DNA of 64,000 bases from Termitomyces sp. T153 (GCA_018296165.2 JACKQL020000156.1:1-64000), one strand, 5' to 3'. Counted from the first letter of the stretch, positions 36,139-47,102 are shown. A program made the numbers and translations. Notes: generated from the sequence alone by a model not told the origin.

Positions 36139-37284
36139 TGATGAGCCCTGGTTATTGCTGAGCACCATTTTTTGGCATTTTGAACTTAGCGGCAGCTGAC
36201 TACTTTGAATTTGGCACAAGTCACAACACTCAGCACACAGGACCCAGCCTGAGGGTTGGACTGAAGCACGAGACTTTAGCGAGCATGAGACTTTTTCATC
36301 ACAAGAAATATCATGTGGAGCCTAGAACTTGGGCCTGGAACATCAAGGCCTAGATCTTTCTTAGCAATAATTATTAGCGACTTTAGCAACTTTGGTGACA
36401 AAATGGTGTTCTCTTACTATATATGGACATATTACCAGACACGTACCTTTTTACTATGATTCTCCTTGCTGAGCTTACTAACATACTTGAACAGCATCTA
36501 CACTTCAGGTATTGACATTGGACTCACTCTTTTTGGATTCATTTGCATTTATATGCCATAGAGACTTCGCTTATGGTTTTTCACCTAGTTACAGACTGAC
36601 ACCTCGCATGGACCATAAACACAGCAACAGACACCATTGCCAGTGGCAACTATTTGCTTACTTTCCCATACTATACTTTGGAAATGTATAAATACTGCCT
36701 GTACATAGACACTACCCCATCATAGCAAAATAGAACAGAGAACCCCCATCAGCGTCGACTAGTTGCTCTCTCTAAGCTTACCAGCTTGAGATTTCACTTT
36801 GCTTCTTTCATTCCTCTATTGCTTTTGACTTTGGCTTAGCGACAAGCCTTCTCAACTTTGACCTCAACCTAGTGTGGTGCCAACTGCGGGTGCCTATTCA
36901 TGTTATTTCAACTTAGTGATGTTAGTGACTATGGCTAGTGACTAGTTCACGTTTGTTCTCTGATTTTAGTCTTCTTATTACCACCTTCCTCCCCTTTTTC
37001 CTACCCTATCCCCTCACTTTTCCTACCTCCATTAGGGGTACACATTGTCTTAGCAATGTTATTTGTCTTTACCCATTTTCTTATTGTCACTAGTGACTTC
37101 AGCTAGTGATAGCGACTTCTTTCAACTTCACTCCACAACACAACTTTCGCTCTAGTTCTCTGGAACAGTTACTGACTCACCCTCAACTATTAACTTCCTA
37201 CTGCCAGCTATCCTATCTAGTGACTAGTGTTAGGTCTTCTTTTTAGGTTTCCTGCATGGCACTAGGTGGTATACGAGCACATCA
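36139..37284 (+). mobile_element. solo LTR D2 (TGAT...ATCA family)
   Basis: 1146 bp, TGATGAGCCC...GAGCACATCA. Flanks ACAT (36135-36138) and ATGT (37285-37288), both one CpG transition away from ACGT. Inserted in the protease region of chromovirus C. The coding frame DTDYVQ is restored across the site. Confidence 0.82.
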
Positions 37285-37633
37285 ATGTAGTCAGTGTCAA
37301 GGAAGAGGCCTGTTGTGCCACTATCAAGCAGGGCAACTACACTTCGGATTTGCTGGGTGTCTGTTGTCTCAATTTCCACCTGTAGCTTCAAGGAGTTGGT
37401 AGAAGGGGTGGAAGCAACAACATAACAATGGGGGAGGTAGTGTTCTCATGCAGGGATCCAGAGGCATGGGCTAGGGGGTGCATTTCCAGCTGAGACTTTA
37501 GCTGGAGAGGGAGTTTGTATGTCTGAGGAGGGGTTTATCATTTCAGGCATAGTATCCACAATGGCAACAGATATATTTGAATCTATGGACAGGGGGGTGA
37601 AACAATTAGTACTGGGCAATGGAGGTGTACTGG

Positions 37634-39974
37634 TCATCTGTTGCCCTTTGAAAAATCCTCAAACTCTGTGGGAACCTCCTCCAACACATCAGCCACTTCA
37701 TCAGATTGAACAGTTATAGGTGCATCTGGAGAGGGAGCTCCTGTGGCATCTTGGGCTGTGAGCAGTTGAATGTGCAGCTCTTCTTGCTCTGATGTTGACA
37801 GATAGCAGACTTCTAGCTCTTGAGGACAGTAGCGGGCAAAATGACCTGCCTTCCCATAGCATTGACACAGCAGAGGAGTAGAGGACCACTGTCTGAAAGC
37901 ATCAACATCCATTGGAACTCCTTAGAGTAGGGAGCACAAGGGAGCAGCATGAAATGTAAAGGAAGGAGCTGCACCCACTCATGGGGATACTAATGCAGGT
38001 GTGGAGAAGGGAGCTTGGGGGATGAACCCTCCATGAGAGAAAGGAAAGGTTGAGGGTTGCATCTGCCACAACTTGCATTGCAGTTCTATGAGCTGCCACC
38101 GCTCACATGCCACTGTGTATCAGGTGTGACATGCTTATCATCTGGGTGCCCCTCCACCATGCTGTCAATGTGATCCCTGAGAGAGGGGTAAAGTCCATCA
38201 TGGAAGGTTGAGCAGAGTTGTAGACCATCTAGACATCTAGCCTGTTCAACTAAGGCACAAAAAGAGTCAATGTACTCATCAAGTGACTACTTTCCTTGAC
38301 CATTGATGTGCTCCTATGCCACCTAGTGCCATGTAGGAAACCTAAAAGAGAACCTAACACTAGTCACTAGATAGGGTAGCTGGCAGTAGGATGTTAATAG
38401 TTGAGGGTGAGTCAGCAACTGTCCCATAGAATGAGAGCAAATGTGAGTGTGAAGTGTGAAGTTAAAAGGGTTGCTAGTGCTAACCTAAGTCACTAGACGG
38501 TAATGGAGGGTCACTAGTGTGATAAAACAAATGAAGACAAATTACAAATTCATTGCTAAAGTGAAGCAAACTTTTATGGTGACAGAAAAAATGAGTAGAG
38601 AAAGAAATGGGGGAGTGGCAACAAGGAGACTGAACAGAGGACAAATGCAAACTAATTGCTAGCCATAGTTGCTAGCATTGCTGAGTCAAGATAATGCTAA
38701 GGGCACGTGTAGTTGGTACCATGCAAAGTCAAAGTTAAAGTTGGCAAGACTTGTCACTAAGTCGTTGTCAATGGAGAGTGAGATATAGAGTAAGTGATAG
38801 AGACAAAATGAAATCTCAAGCTGGTAAGCTTAGAGATAGAGAGAGTAACATGATTTGATACTAGAATTGGATGCAATGGCATGATTGGATTTCCCCCAAG
38901 TATCTATGTACAGGCAGTATTTATACTGTTCAAAGGTATAGTATGGGAAAGTAAGCAAATAATTGCCACTAGCTTGTAAGCTCAACAAGAAAAATAATAA
39001 GTTAGAAATTATGCAACTGGCAATATGTCCATATATGGGGGGTAGAAAGCCATGTTGTCACCAAGAAGTTGCTAACAATTGTTGCTAAGAAAGGCCTCAG
39101 CCTTCTTGTTCTAGACCCAAAGTCCAGACTCCCTGTGATGTTCCTTGTGATTGATAAGTCTCATGGTCACTAAAGTCCTGTGCAAAGGCTACATTGTTCC
39201 AGACCTTGGGGCTAGGCCTCACATGCTGGGTGTTGTGACTTGTGCCATGTTGAAATAGTCAGCTGCCGCACAATCCAAAATGCCAAAAATAGTGCTCAGT
39301 AACAAATGGGTCTTATCACCATACTGAGTTTGGTCTCAAAGGGAAAAAGCTGCAGTGTTGGCAGGGTCAAGGGAAAAGAACTCTGCTCAGAACTCTTTCT
39401 CAAACTCCATCCAGCCAGAGAAACTCTCAACTCCTCCTGGGCATTAAAAGATATGCAATGCATAGGTTGAGGCTCAACCAGCCTTCATGTAGGAGAGAAC
39501 CCAGGCAATTTTCAAGGCATTTGAGGTAAAGGCTTCTCTGCTCAGCTGGATATAGGTGATACAGGACTGGAGGAAATGCTCTCCAACCTTACAATCTCCA
39601 TCATATACATCAGGGAGTGCAGGATGAGGGAGTTTGGAATGGGGAGCTGAAAGGCCTAAGCCAGATGCAGACACAAACCATTCTGCAGCAGCTGGAGCTA
39701 AAAAGCCTGAGCTAGGTGCAGACACCAACCATTCTGCATCTGCTGGTGGCATAGGAGGTGTGGTAAGAGCAAGGAGGAGACATTCCAAAAGGGCTTGGAG
39801 AGAAAGGGACACTGCTTCAGTAGTTTGATGCAGTCTAGTGAGTTCAGCTATGTGGAAAGTAAGGGAGGCTTGGATAAGTTGAACCTGTGTTTCCAGGGAC
39901 AGCAAACAACTCCAGGCATTGTCTTGGGGGCTTGAAGTATCAGGGAGAGGTGCTGGAGGGGTTGGCTGGGTCAT
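37634..39974 (-). pseudogene. chromovirus C gag remnant, split by solo LTR D3
   Basis: Minus frame 39974-39474 encodes the gag N-terminal half (LETQVQLIQASLTF, EHFLQSCITYIQLSREAF). After solo LTR D3 it resumes with DEYIDSFCALVEQAR near 38290 and ends in an intact-looking knuckle, CQCYGKAGHFARYC, near 37860, followed by DEVADVLEEVPTEFEDF to about 37640. Stops and frameshifts make it non-functional. Confidence 0.85.
38304..39318 (-). mobile_element. solo LTR D3 (TGAT...ATCA family, inverted)
   Basis: 1015 bp, inverted relative to D1 and D2. On plus it runs TGATGTGCTCC...GGTCTTATCA with a perfect 4-bp duplication CCAT at 38300-38303 and 39319-39322. Inserted in the gag of chromovirus C. Confidence 0.85.
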
Positions 39975-40090
39975 AGGAGGAGCACAGGGGGCACTAAGAC
40001 ACTGGTGGGGGAGAGACCTTTTGAGGGACCAAGTAGAAGCTCAGGTAATTAAAAAGGGGCTCCCAGATCAAATTTAGAGACTTGTTCTGC

Positions 40091-40492
40091 TATAAAAGCA
40101 ACCTCTGGAGGCTGTGGCTTAATCACACAACTGGCAGAGGGAGATCCAAAGTCTATTCAGCACAGTACAATATCTACAAGTAGGACTACACACCTGGCAG
40201 AGGGAGATCCAAAGAGAACAAGTCTGAGGATCTCTAATGCCAGAGTTCAGAAAAATTACTGTGGTCACATGACCTTGCCAAACATGTGCATACCTTGCCA
40301 TGTGGGTTCTGTGCAGAATGCACATGGCAACTGATCATGTGACCAAACACATAACCAAACAATGCATTCACATGACCCTGCCAAACATGTGCATACCTTG
40401 CCATGTGGGTTCTGTGCAGAATGCACATGGCAACTGATCATGTGACCAAACACATGACCAAGCCAAGCACGTGCATTGGCAGTTCCTTGACA
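40091..40492 (-). repeat. chromovirus C 5' LTR with internal 103-bp tandem duplication
   Basis: 402 bp. A block beginning CACATGACC occurs at 40266 and again at 40369. Each unit includes the CTTGCCATGTGGGTTCTGTG stretch. The 3' LTR has one unit, which explains most of the length difference. Confidence 0.82.
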
Positions 40493-40544
40493 ATTATATC
40501 ATAGTGGTCAAAATTAGCAATGTCTACATAGACATTGTGGTATT

Positions 40545-42674
40545 TGCCAGGGAACTGCTCTTACTAGGCCCTTTGATTGTTTCTTTTATTCCAAGCCTGC
40601 TGTTCATTGTCAACCTCTCATCTTCCAGTCACAAGAACCTTCAACCAAGGGCTATACTTTGGTCATATTTGCATTTAGTCACATGCTGTGAGGCTGGAGA
40701 TCAAGGTTATTCAAAATGGATTTCTGTTTTTGGATCAGATTCTGGATTTGGTTGTTGTTATGTGTTTTTTCCAGAGGCTCTAGAGTAAATTTTCTGAACA
40801 CTGGCATTGGGAATCCTTAGACTTGGATCTCCCTCTGCCAGGTGAGTAGCTAGAACTCTAGAACTTCTTGTAGATGCTGAATCAACTTTGGATCTCCTTC
40901 TGCCAGTTTTGTGATTGGGCCACAGCCTCCAGAGGTTGTCCTTACAGCAGAACAAATCTGGGAGCCCCCTATTTGACTGCCTGAATTTTCTGTTTGGTTC
41001 TTCAGAAGGTCTCTCTGCCACCAGTGTTGTGCTACTCCCTGTGCTCCTCCTATGACTCAGCCAACCCCTCCAGCACCTCTCCCTGATGCTTTGAGCTCCC
41101 AGGATAATGCCCAAAGTTGTTTGTTGTCCTTGTAGACATAGGTCCAACTTACCCAAGCTTCCCTTACCTTCCACACTGCCACACTCATTGGACTACATCA
41201 AACTACTGAAGCAGTGTCCCTCACATGCAATTCATCTTATTTCAAGATTTTCAGGGAATACTACTGATGAACTATTGGGTCAATCTATGGCAAGAAAGCC
41301 AGAAGAAAAGAATGTGGATTATGAGCATTATTACATTAATGTGTAAGCAGATATCAAGTTTTTTTATTGTTGATCAAAGCACTAATATCAAAAAATGTCT
41401 AGTTTTATTGACAGGGATATGTTTGTGTGTTTTACAGGTGGTGGAATTGGACACCAGATTACACAAGTGGCAACTCACAAGATGCAAAAAAGTATGGAAA
41501 TTGCATACTCTCCAGAGGTATCTGGGTCAGTCTCTTCCTCTGAGGAATCAGAAGAAGAGCTTGTGAACCTTCAAGCCCAAGAAGGAGCAGAATCAGTGAC
41601 TGAAGAGGATTTATATGAAGAAAATGATTTGGATAATGAAGAGGAGGAAATCATGGATGAGGACAGTGAAAATGAAGACAATGAGGAAGAAGAATATCTG
41701 GAAGAGTCTTGAGGTTTTGGAGCATTGTAGCCTTTGTACTACTAAAATTATTTATACAAAGCTTGATAAATTAGGTATCCCACATTATTGAGACAGACTC
41801 AACAGATACTCATCATTGTATGAAGGAATTATCAAAGATATAGGAAGCAGTATTATGTTACATAATATTCTATGCATATCCAAATAAACAATTTATATTC
41901 TATAGTGATTTATATATGGTAAAGACATAGTAAGGTCAAGTCATCCTGGGATCCTTTATACTGGGATGGCATTTTCTTTTTTGCACAATACAGAATGCTT
42001 GTTAATAATAATAGCAATACCATCATGAAATAATATTATATTCACCACTAAATGTGACCCTTAAATTGGATTATGATCTAAGTTTTTGACATAATGTTCT
42101 GGTCAGAGATTTGGTCCCCGGCCATATTTGGCCGTATTTTCTGAGCAACTTTTTGCTGATGCAAAGGTGATTAGGGGCATCTACTCTATCTCTGCAGCTG
42201 ATCAAGCAATCTGTAATTTCTTCTATCTAGTGCATCAGGATGCCACATGCTAGAGGGAGAGTGATATCAGGGGACTGCTCTTACTAAGCCCTCTGATTGT
42301 TTCCTTTATTCTGAGCCTGTCATTCATTGTCAACCTCCCATCTTCCAGTCACAAGTACCTTAAATCAAGAGCTATCCTTTTATTATATTTGTATGTAGTC
42401 ACATGCTGTGAGTCTGGAGATTGAGGTCATTTACAATGGATTTCCATTTTTGGATCAGATTCTGGAATTGGTTGTTGTTGAGTATCTTTCCCAGAAGCTC
42501 TAGAGTAAATTTTCCAAACACTGGCATTGGAAATCCTTACACTGGTTCTCCTTGGATCTCCCTCTGCCAGGTGAGTAGCTACAACTAGAACTTCTTGTAG
42601 ATGCTGAATAGACTTTGGATCTCCCTCTGCCAGTTGTGTAATTGAGCCACAGCCTCCAGAGGGTTGTTCTTACA
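40545..42674 (+). mobile_element. rearranged chromovirus-type LTR element with foreign interior
   Basis: Left LTR 40545-40946 and right LTR 42265-42674 belong to the chromovirus A/C LTR type. The interior starts with gag-like sequence (40947 to about 41220) and ends with the pol C-terminus (about 42140-42264). The rest of gag-pol is replaced by about 0.9 kb of unrelated AT-rich DNA holding an acidic ORF. Flanking pentamers (GTATT and GTTAC) do not match, so this may be a recombinant of two elements rather than one insertion. Confidence 0.7.
41395..41712 (+). CDS. unrecognised 105-aa acidic ORF inside an LTR element
   Basis: ATG-initiated frame with a GGGIGHQITQVATHKMQK segment followed by a serine/acid-rich tail ending EDNEEEEYLEES. 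It replaces the normal pol interior of the element at 40545-42674. An upstream frame (41280-41342) followed by GTAAGC and a TTTTACAG before GGGIGHQ suggest this was once a downstream exon, but I could not find an in-frame splice. It might be a captured gene end or the tail of another transposon's protein. No domain recognised; expression is uncertain. Confidence 0.35.
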   Translation: MSSFIDRDMFVCFTGGGIGHQITQVATHKMQKSMEIAYSPEVSGSVSSSEESEEELVNLQAQEGAESVTEEDLYEENDLDNEEEEIMDEDSENEDNEEEEYLEES

Positions 42675-43534
42675 GTTACCCTGGCCCCATAATTCACTAC
42701 AAAGCAGTGTGGCTAGTGGAGCCACATGTATCCCAGCCACATGCACAAAAGTTGGTGTAAGGCCTGAAGTAGTACTCTTATGCTAATGTTATTGTAGATC
42801 AATGTATATTTTACTTGTCGAAGTATTGAATACACACCTGGTGTTCTCATAGATCAATTTCAAGAATGCAAGAACATCAGGAGAGAAAATGATCTATGGA
42901 TCACGTATTCGTCGTGGACTACACCATATAGTCAACAATCCTAGGAACTACTTAAAGCTAGGAGCTAGGAACTGGAATCTCTTATCTACTGCGTTAACTC
43001 ATCTTATCAAGAAGCTGGATTTCTTCAGCGCATCAAAGAATTCAGCTCCACAAAGTATAATTTCCATCAGCGCATGGTGGCCTATAAGTGAACTGCAACC
43101 ATATCCTGGTCCAGCTCAGGACTGATATGCCTCATGATCCAACAATCCTCTGTTTCATTGAAGCATATCCCCCATCCTCATGGATAAGGATAGCGCTCTC
43201 CTTATGTGTGCATAATACAAAGATGAGACCTTTCTCCTGTTGGCGCAGTTCCTGAGCGAGGACCGAGCAGAATGAAATAGTGTAGGAAAAGAGCAGAATG
43301 ACAAGAGGCTTTGAGGGATTCCTTTCTTTATCTCGGGAAGGTTCAAGTTGAAGTTGTAGTGGCGATGTGGCATATTTGAAAGGTTTTTTCGAACGATCAA
43401 GATTTCAGTATGTAAGTACTAGGCAACAGGCCATCCGTCGAAAGATACATGTTTGACTGTTTACAAGTCATAGATGGTTCCCATCCACGAAGAATGCTCT
43501 ATTCGGCCAATTTTCGTCTCCCGAAAAGAACCCA
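42675..43534. other. boundary between transposon desert and gene block
   Basis: CpG becomes normal from about 42890. A 78-codon plus frame (42889-43125) and an 81-codon minus frame (43400-43155) show no recognisable domain. I see no gene here beyond the 3' UTR of the reductase. Confidence 0.5.
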
Positions 43535-46076
43535 CTAGGCAGCAGAATTGACTATGCCAGTCGTGCTTATGTCCACAGACAGTAAGCTCTGGAAACAATT
43601 TATAAGGTAGCACTTAAAAGCAAGTAGAATATATATCCACGAACCTTTCCAGCCCTCACTTCCTCGAGAGACGGCATGAGACCGAGGCGTAAGAGTTCCG
43701 ATGCCTGGCTGACAACAGGATCGTTTTGCATGCTTCACAATGATTTGAGCAGTGAGGCGTACAACCGCGGAGATAAGACTAACCTGGCAACAGCAACGAT
43801 TCTCCCATGCCTCCCGTAGTAAGCAATGAACTACGTGCCAATTCAGCATCAGATCACAAACTTGACACCATAGACGCGTACCTTCATCTCCTCTGGGTCA
43901 CCAGAAATAAAGATATCATCATAATCATGGCCAACGCCGCAGTATCTCAGTTGCTGTCCCTCTTCAACAAATGATGGCTTCTCAGCAAATGAGACGTAGC
44001 TGCTCAGACAACTTACGAGAACTCCAGAATATGGGAATCTTCACAAACTCCTGAGGGGTTCCAGAGATGGTCTTGCCAATCGCACGACCATGGTTTCCAG
44101 CGACCTACAGACAAGAAACGCCGTTATATCAAACGATTAACTTCAAACGGTTTTGATGCAACTCGACAAACGAACATTCCAGTGTTCAATTCGATAGTAG
44201 CCCCCCGTGACCTGAGGATATACAGCAATATCACCTAGATAGATTCAGATCTATCAAGTTTATTATGCGATAAAAGGAATCGAGGCGACAGACCGACAGC
44301 AAAAATGTTTTCCTGATCCGGACCGCTTTGGACGCGGAGGTACTTATCAACCTTGATGCCACCATCCTTCTCAAGTGCGATACCGCTTCCCTTAACATAC
44401 TCAGTAGTAGGAACGACACCTACACCCATGACAATGAAGTCGGCAGGCAGTGTGACACCGTTTACAACAACACCTCCAGCAAGGTTTGGGTTCCCTTCTT
44501 GCGGGATGATCTTTTCAACCTTAGTCTCCATGTGGAATTTGACACCTTGTGATTCATGATACTGCAATACAAGGCGATTAGGTAGGTACAACAAAGATCA
44601 CGAGGAAGAACGTACTTTCTGAAGGCCAGCACCGACTTCCTTACCAAGAACACCTTCAAAGGGATGCGATTCCATGCCAATGACGTCGATGGATGCGAGC
44701 TTTTTCTTGGAAACGGCCACGACGATTTCCATGCTGATGAAGGAGCTCCCGATCACCACCAATCGCTTTCCCTCCTTCGCCGCTTAACGAAGTGAGAAGA
44801 ACTTGAATGCATATAAGAATATGATGCTGAAACGACTGACCTGCCTCCACTTTCTGCGCATCTGTAATCCCACGGAATGTATATACATTCTCAAGCTGTG
44901 CGCCTTCAACAGGAAGCCGCCGAGGTGTTCCTCCGGTAGCAAGGACGAGCTTGTCGTAGCCCAAGGTGTCCTTCCCGCCATCAAGAATGACTTCTTTCTT
45001 ATTCAAATCAAGGGAGGTCACCTCCTACATCCATACCCTGTTAACCGCAGCACAGGAACCGATGATCAAGGGGAACCTACTACGCCCAATCGGATCGTTG
45101 TTCCATATTTGATTTTAAATTCACCTGCTGTCTTCCATTCTATCTTCATGGGGTCCACAACGAGAGCCTTGCTGAGCTTCGTTCTTGATTGGCGATTAAA
45201 CAAGCGTGGACACGGAAAGTACACTGTCGAGATACTACCTGTCAATGGGTGTATATGTCTCTTTCGAAAGGATCGTAATGGGGAGTGAATATCCATGCTG
45301 AGGAAGATGTGAGGACTGTGACAGATATATAAACACGATACAAACCTCTCTGAGGCTTTCGACCGTATGGAACGCCGCAGCTCCACCGCCGACGATGATG
45401 AGACCCTTTCCAACCGAATCGGTCCCACTGCTCAACAATGTTGGTTGCCTCGCCTTGTTATTTCCTAGAGCGTGGGCGGGGTTGGCCGTCACGTAGATCT
45501 TGCCATCTGAGACATGGGCTTTGAACGAATGAAGTGCGCTTGGAGCAGGCGAATCTTCTGAAGTATAAAAATGAGTACATTTTCAGCCGGAAATTTTGTC
45601 TTCTTACCGATATCTCCAGTGCAGACATTGAAGCAGGCTGTATACGCCACGATCAACGGATATCAATGCACAACACGCAAAATACAAACCTCCATGCCAG
45701 GGGCTTTAGTGGACAACATGGTGGATGTGCATATAATTGAGAAGATTGACGAGCACATACCATACAACCCTAGCGTCAGAAGTCAAGACGCCCTTCGCTA
45801 GAGGTGCACCATAGTGAGTGCAGAAGGCACTAGTAGCGTGGATTTTATCTCCGAGACGCGACAGGAGAACTTTGCCCTCTCCAAAAGCGACTTCTTTCCT
45901 GTAGACAGAACAACTTTGAGTCCGGGTACAATGCAGAGGATCATCGGTCTGTCATACATCTGACCATCGTGAAGCTCTGAATCGTCAAGGACAGCAATAG
46001 TTTTGGTAGACATCTTACGCGTCAAGGTGGGTAGAGTATGCTTTCGTGTTGGAAATCGAGGAAGACGATAACGCAT
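43535..46076 (-). CDS. Rieske-type AIF-like FAD/NAD oxidoreductase (AIFM3 type)
   Basis: Predicted 568-aa fusion of a Rieske [2Fe-2S] domain and a pyridine-nucleotide-disulfide reductase, as in AIF-like/AIFM3 proteins. 16 exons on minus: 46076-45958, 45898-45761, 45703-45690, 45637-45608, 45557-45346, 45297-45239, 45183-45084, 45024-44841, 44782-44616, 44561-44294, 44234-44176, 44104-44017, 43961-43882, 43830-43784, 43732-43645, 43588-43535. Rieske ligands: Cys66/His68 (CTHYGAPL) and Cys86/His89 (CPWHGACF). FAD motif VGGGAAA at 156-162; NAD motif VVIGSSFISME from 294. The 14-nt third exon encodes the CPWHG core. The Arg-rich N-terminus (MRYRLPRFPTRK) may target mitochondria; an internal Met start at 46013 would remove it. 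Divergent from the gene at 46398. Confidence 0.92.
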
Positions 46077-46397
46077 TCGTTTCACACTAGTGTGGAAAAG
46101 CCAGGCATCCTGACATCAGATTGAGATCAGATTAGCCAATGGTACCCTTGCGATTGTGATGAGGTAATTGCATCGTCATTTGCACGGCGGCCTGGGCGGC
46201 ATACGTCAAGCATTATGATTTGCACACATCCTAGGGAAGAACAGAGTCAATCCACGCCCAAATGCATCAGCACAGGCTCGAAAGATGGCCAAAGCACTTA
46301 AGAAGGGAAAGGGGAAAAGGTCAAGGGATGAGGCATCAAAAGAAGTGACAGGTGATGGAAAGGAAGGGAGGATGTCCAAAAATCTACTCACAAATCC
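46077..46397. promoter_or_regulatory. divergent intergenic region, reductase / DUF1115 gene
   Basis: 321 bases between two opposed start codons; presumably a shared promoter. It contains a 43-codon plus ORF starting at 46286 (MAKALKKGKGKRSRDEASKE) whose TGA overlaps the ATG at 46398 (ATGA). That ORF may be a uORF or an unjoined 5' exon. Confidence 0.5.
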
Positions 46398-47102
46398 ATG
46401 AAACAGTCTCAAATCAAAGTATTCCGTGGCATAAATGTGCCTTTTACTCCTGAGCAGAAGTCATTCGAAAACAACTTCTTCAGTCTCATGTAATCATTTA
46501 TATTTTCGAACTTGCTCCAAACGGTCCTCATCCCTCAGGTCATGGCAGGATGTTCAAGCCTCAATTTTTCGTTTCTATTGCCAGAATGCACCGTATGCCA
46601 TTATAGATGCTCATCTCGTTTCAGTTGGCATGACTGTCTATTGTCTAGATATAAGTAATCCTGCCAAGTTTCGACGACTCAAACGACACGCCATACATGC
46701 GAATGTATCTGGTCTAGTCAAGGTATTCTAGGTCCAAAATGTTTCTTCAGCGCTAAAAAACCGCTTCCTAACAGACAGGAAAGCCTGGGGTACTCGTGTT
46801 TGAAGGAAGCAAAGAATCTATCTCCATTTTTCTTGAAAACGCTCGAGGTGGGTCAGGTTTCTAGTAAGTCTTCTAACTCGAGGTTCTAATCCGTAGTCAT
46901 TTTTGAACCAGGACTTCGCTATCTCCAGTTCCAACACGTCGATACGCAGCCTGTGGAAAATCACGCTCAAGGCCGTTTGGCATCTAAAGTCGGTTTGCGC
47001 GAAGTCACAGATATGCGCTCCCTGGTAGGCGCGTTAGACGCAATTGGTCTGAAGGCTTGGTTTCGGAAACAGATGGCAATGGATAAAAGCTCCCAAGCAT
47101 AG
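46398..47102 (+). CDS. DUF1115-like protein (RWDD2/3-type C-terminal domain)
   Basis: Predicted 179-184 aa. Exons 46398-46489, 46539-46722, 46775-46847, then 46912-47102 or 46897-47102; both 3' splice sites are in frame. The part from about residue 60 resembles DUF1115: a block ending RRLKRHAIHANVSGLVK, the signature TGKPGVLVFEGSKESISIF, then LRYLQFQHVD and a helical end (LREVTDMRSLVGALDAIGLK). In animals and fungi this domain often follows an RWD domain. Here no RWD domain was recognised, so the N-terminus may be incomplete. Function of the family is poorly defined. Convergent with the LysM gene (134 bp between stops). Confidence 0.65.

Larger units (their letters stand above)
34318..37633 (-). 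pseudogene. chromovirus C protease-linker region, split by two solo LTRs
   Basis: After removing solo LTR copy 4 (34622-35781) and D2 (36139-37284), the minus strand reads from a protease-like segment at about 37360-37290 into a linker with EKQDMILGFTWLYEHNPEID at 35977-35920 and up to the RT start. Same layout as chromoviruses A and B. Stops and small indels throughout. Confidence 0.75.
25704..40492 (-). mobile_element. chromovirus (Ty3/gypsy) C with five or more nested insertions
   Basis: Minus-strand element of 14.8 kb including its nested insertions. Perfect 5-bp duplication ATTAT at 25699-25703 and 40493-40497. 3' LTR at 25704-26003, 5' LTR at 40091-40492. Inside it lie chromovirus B, solo LTRs D1, D2 and D3, and solo LTR copy 4. 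Removing them joins the coding frames back to back, confirming the order of events. The coding part lacks the RT catalytic box, RNase H and most of integrase, so even before the insertions it was non-autonomous or already deleted. Confidence 0.92.

Noticed and set aside
40261..40460. CRISPR-like or satellite array
   Set aside because: Only two 103-bp units inside an LTR; no spacers and a eukaryotic context.
43535..43849. Frameshift near the C-terminus of the AIF-like reductase
   Set aside because: A careful reading of 43645-43732 gives an uninterrupted MPSLEEVRAGK frame; the suspected shift was a misreading.
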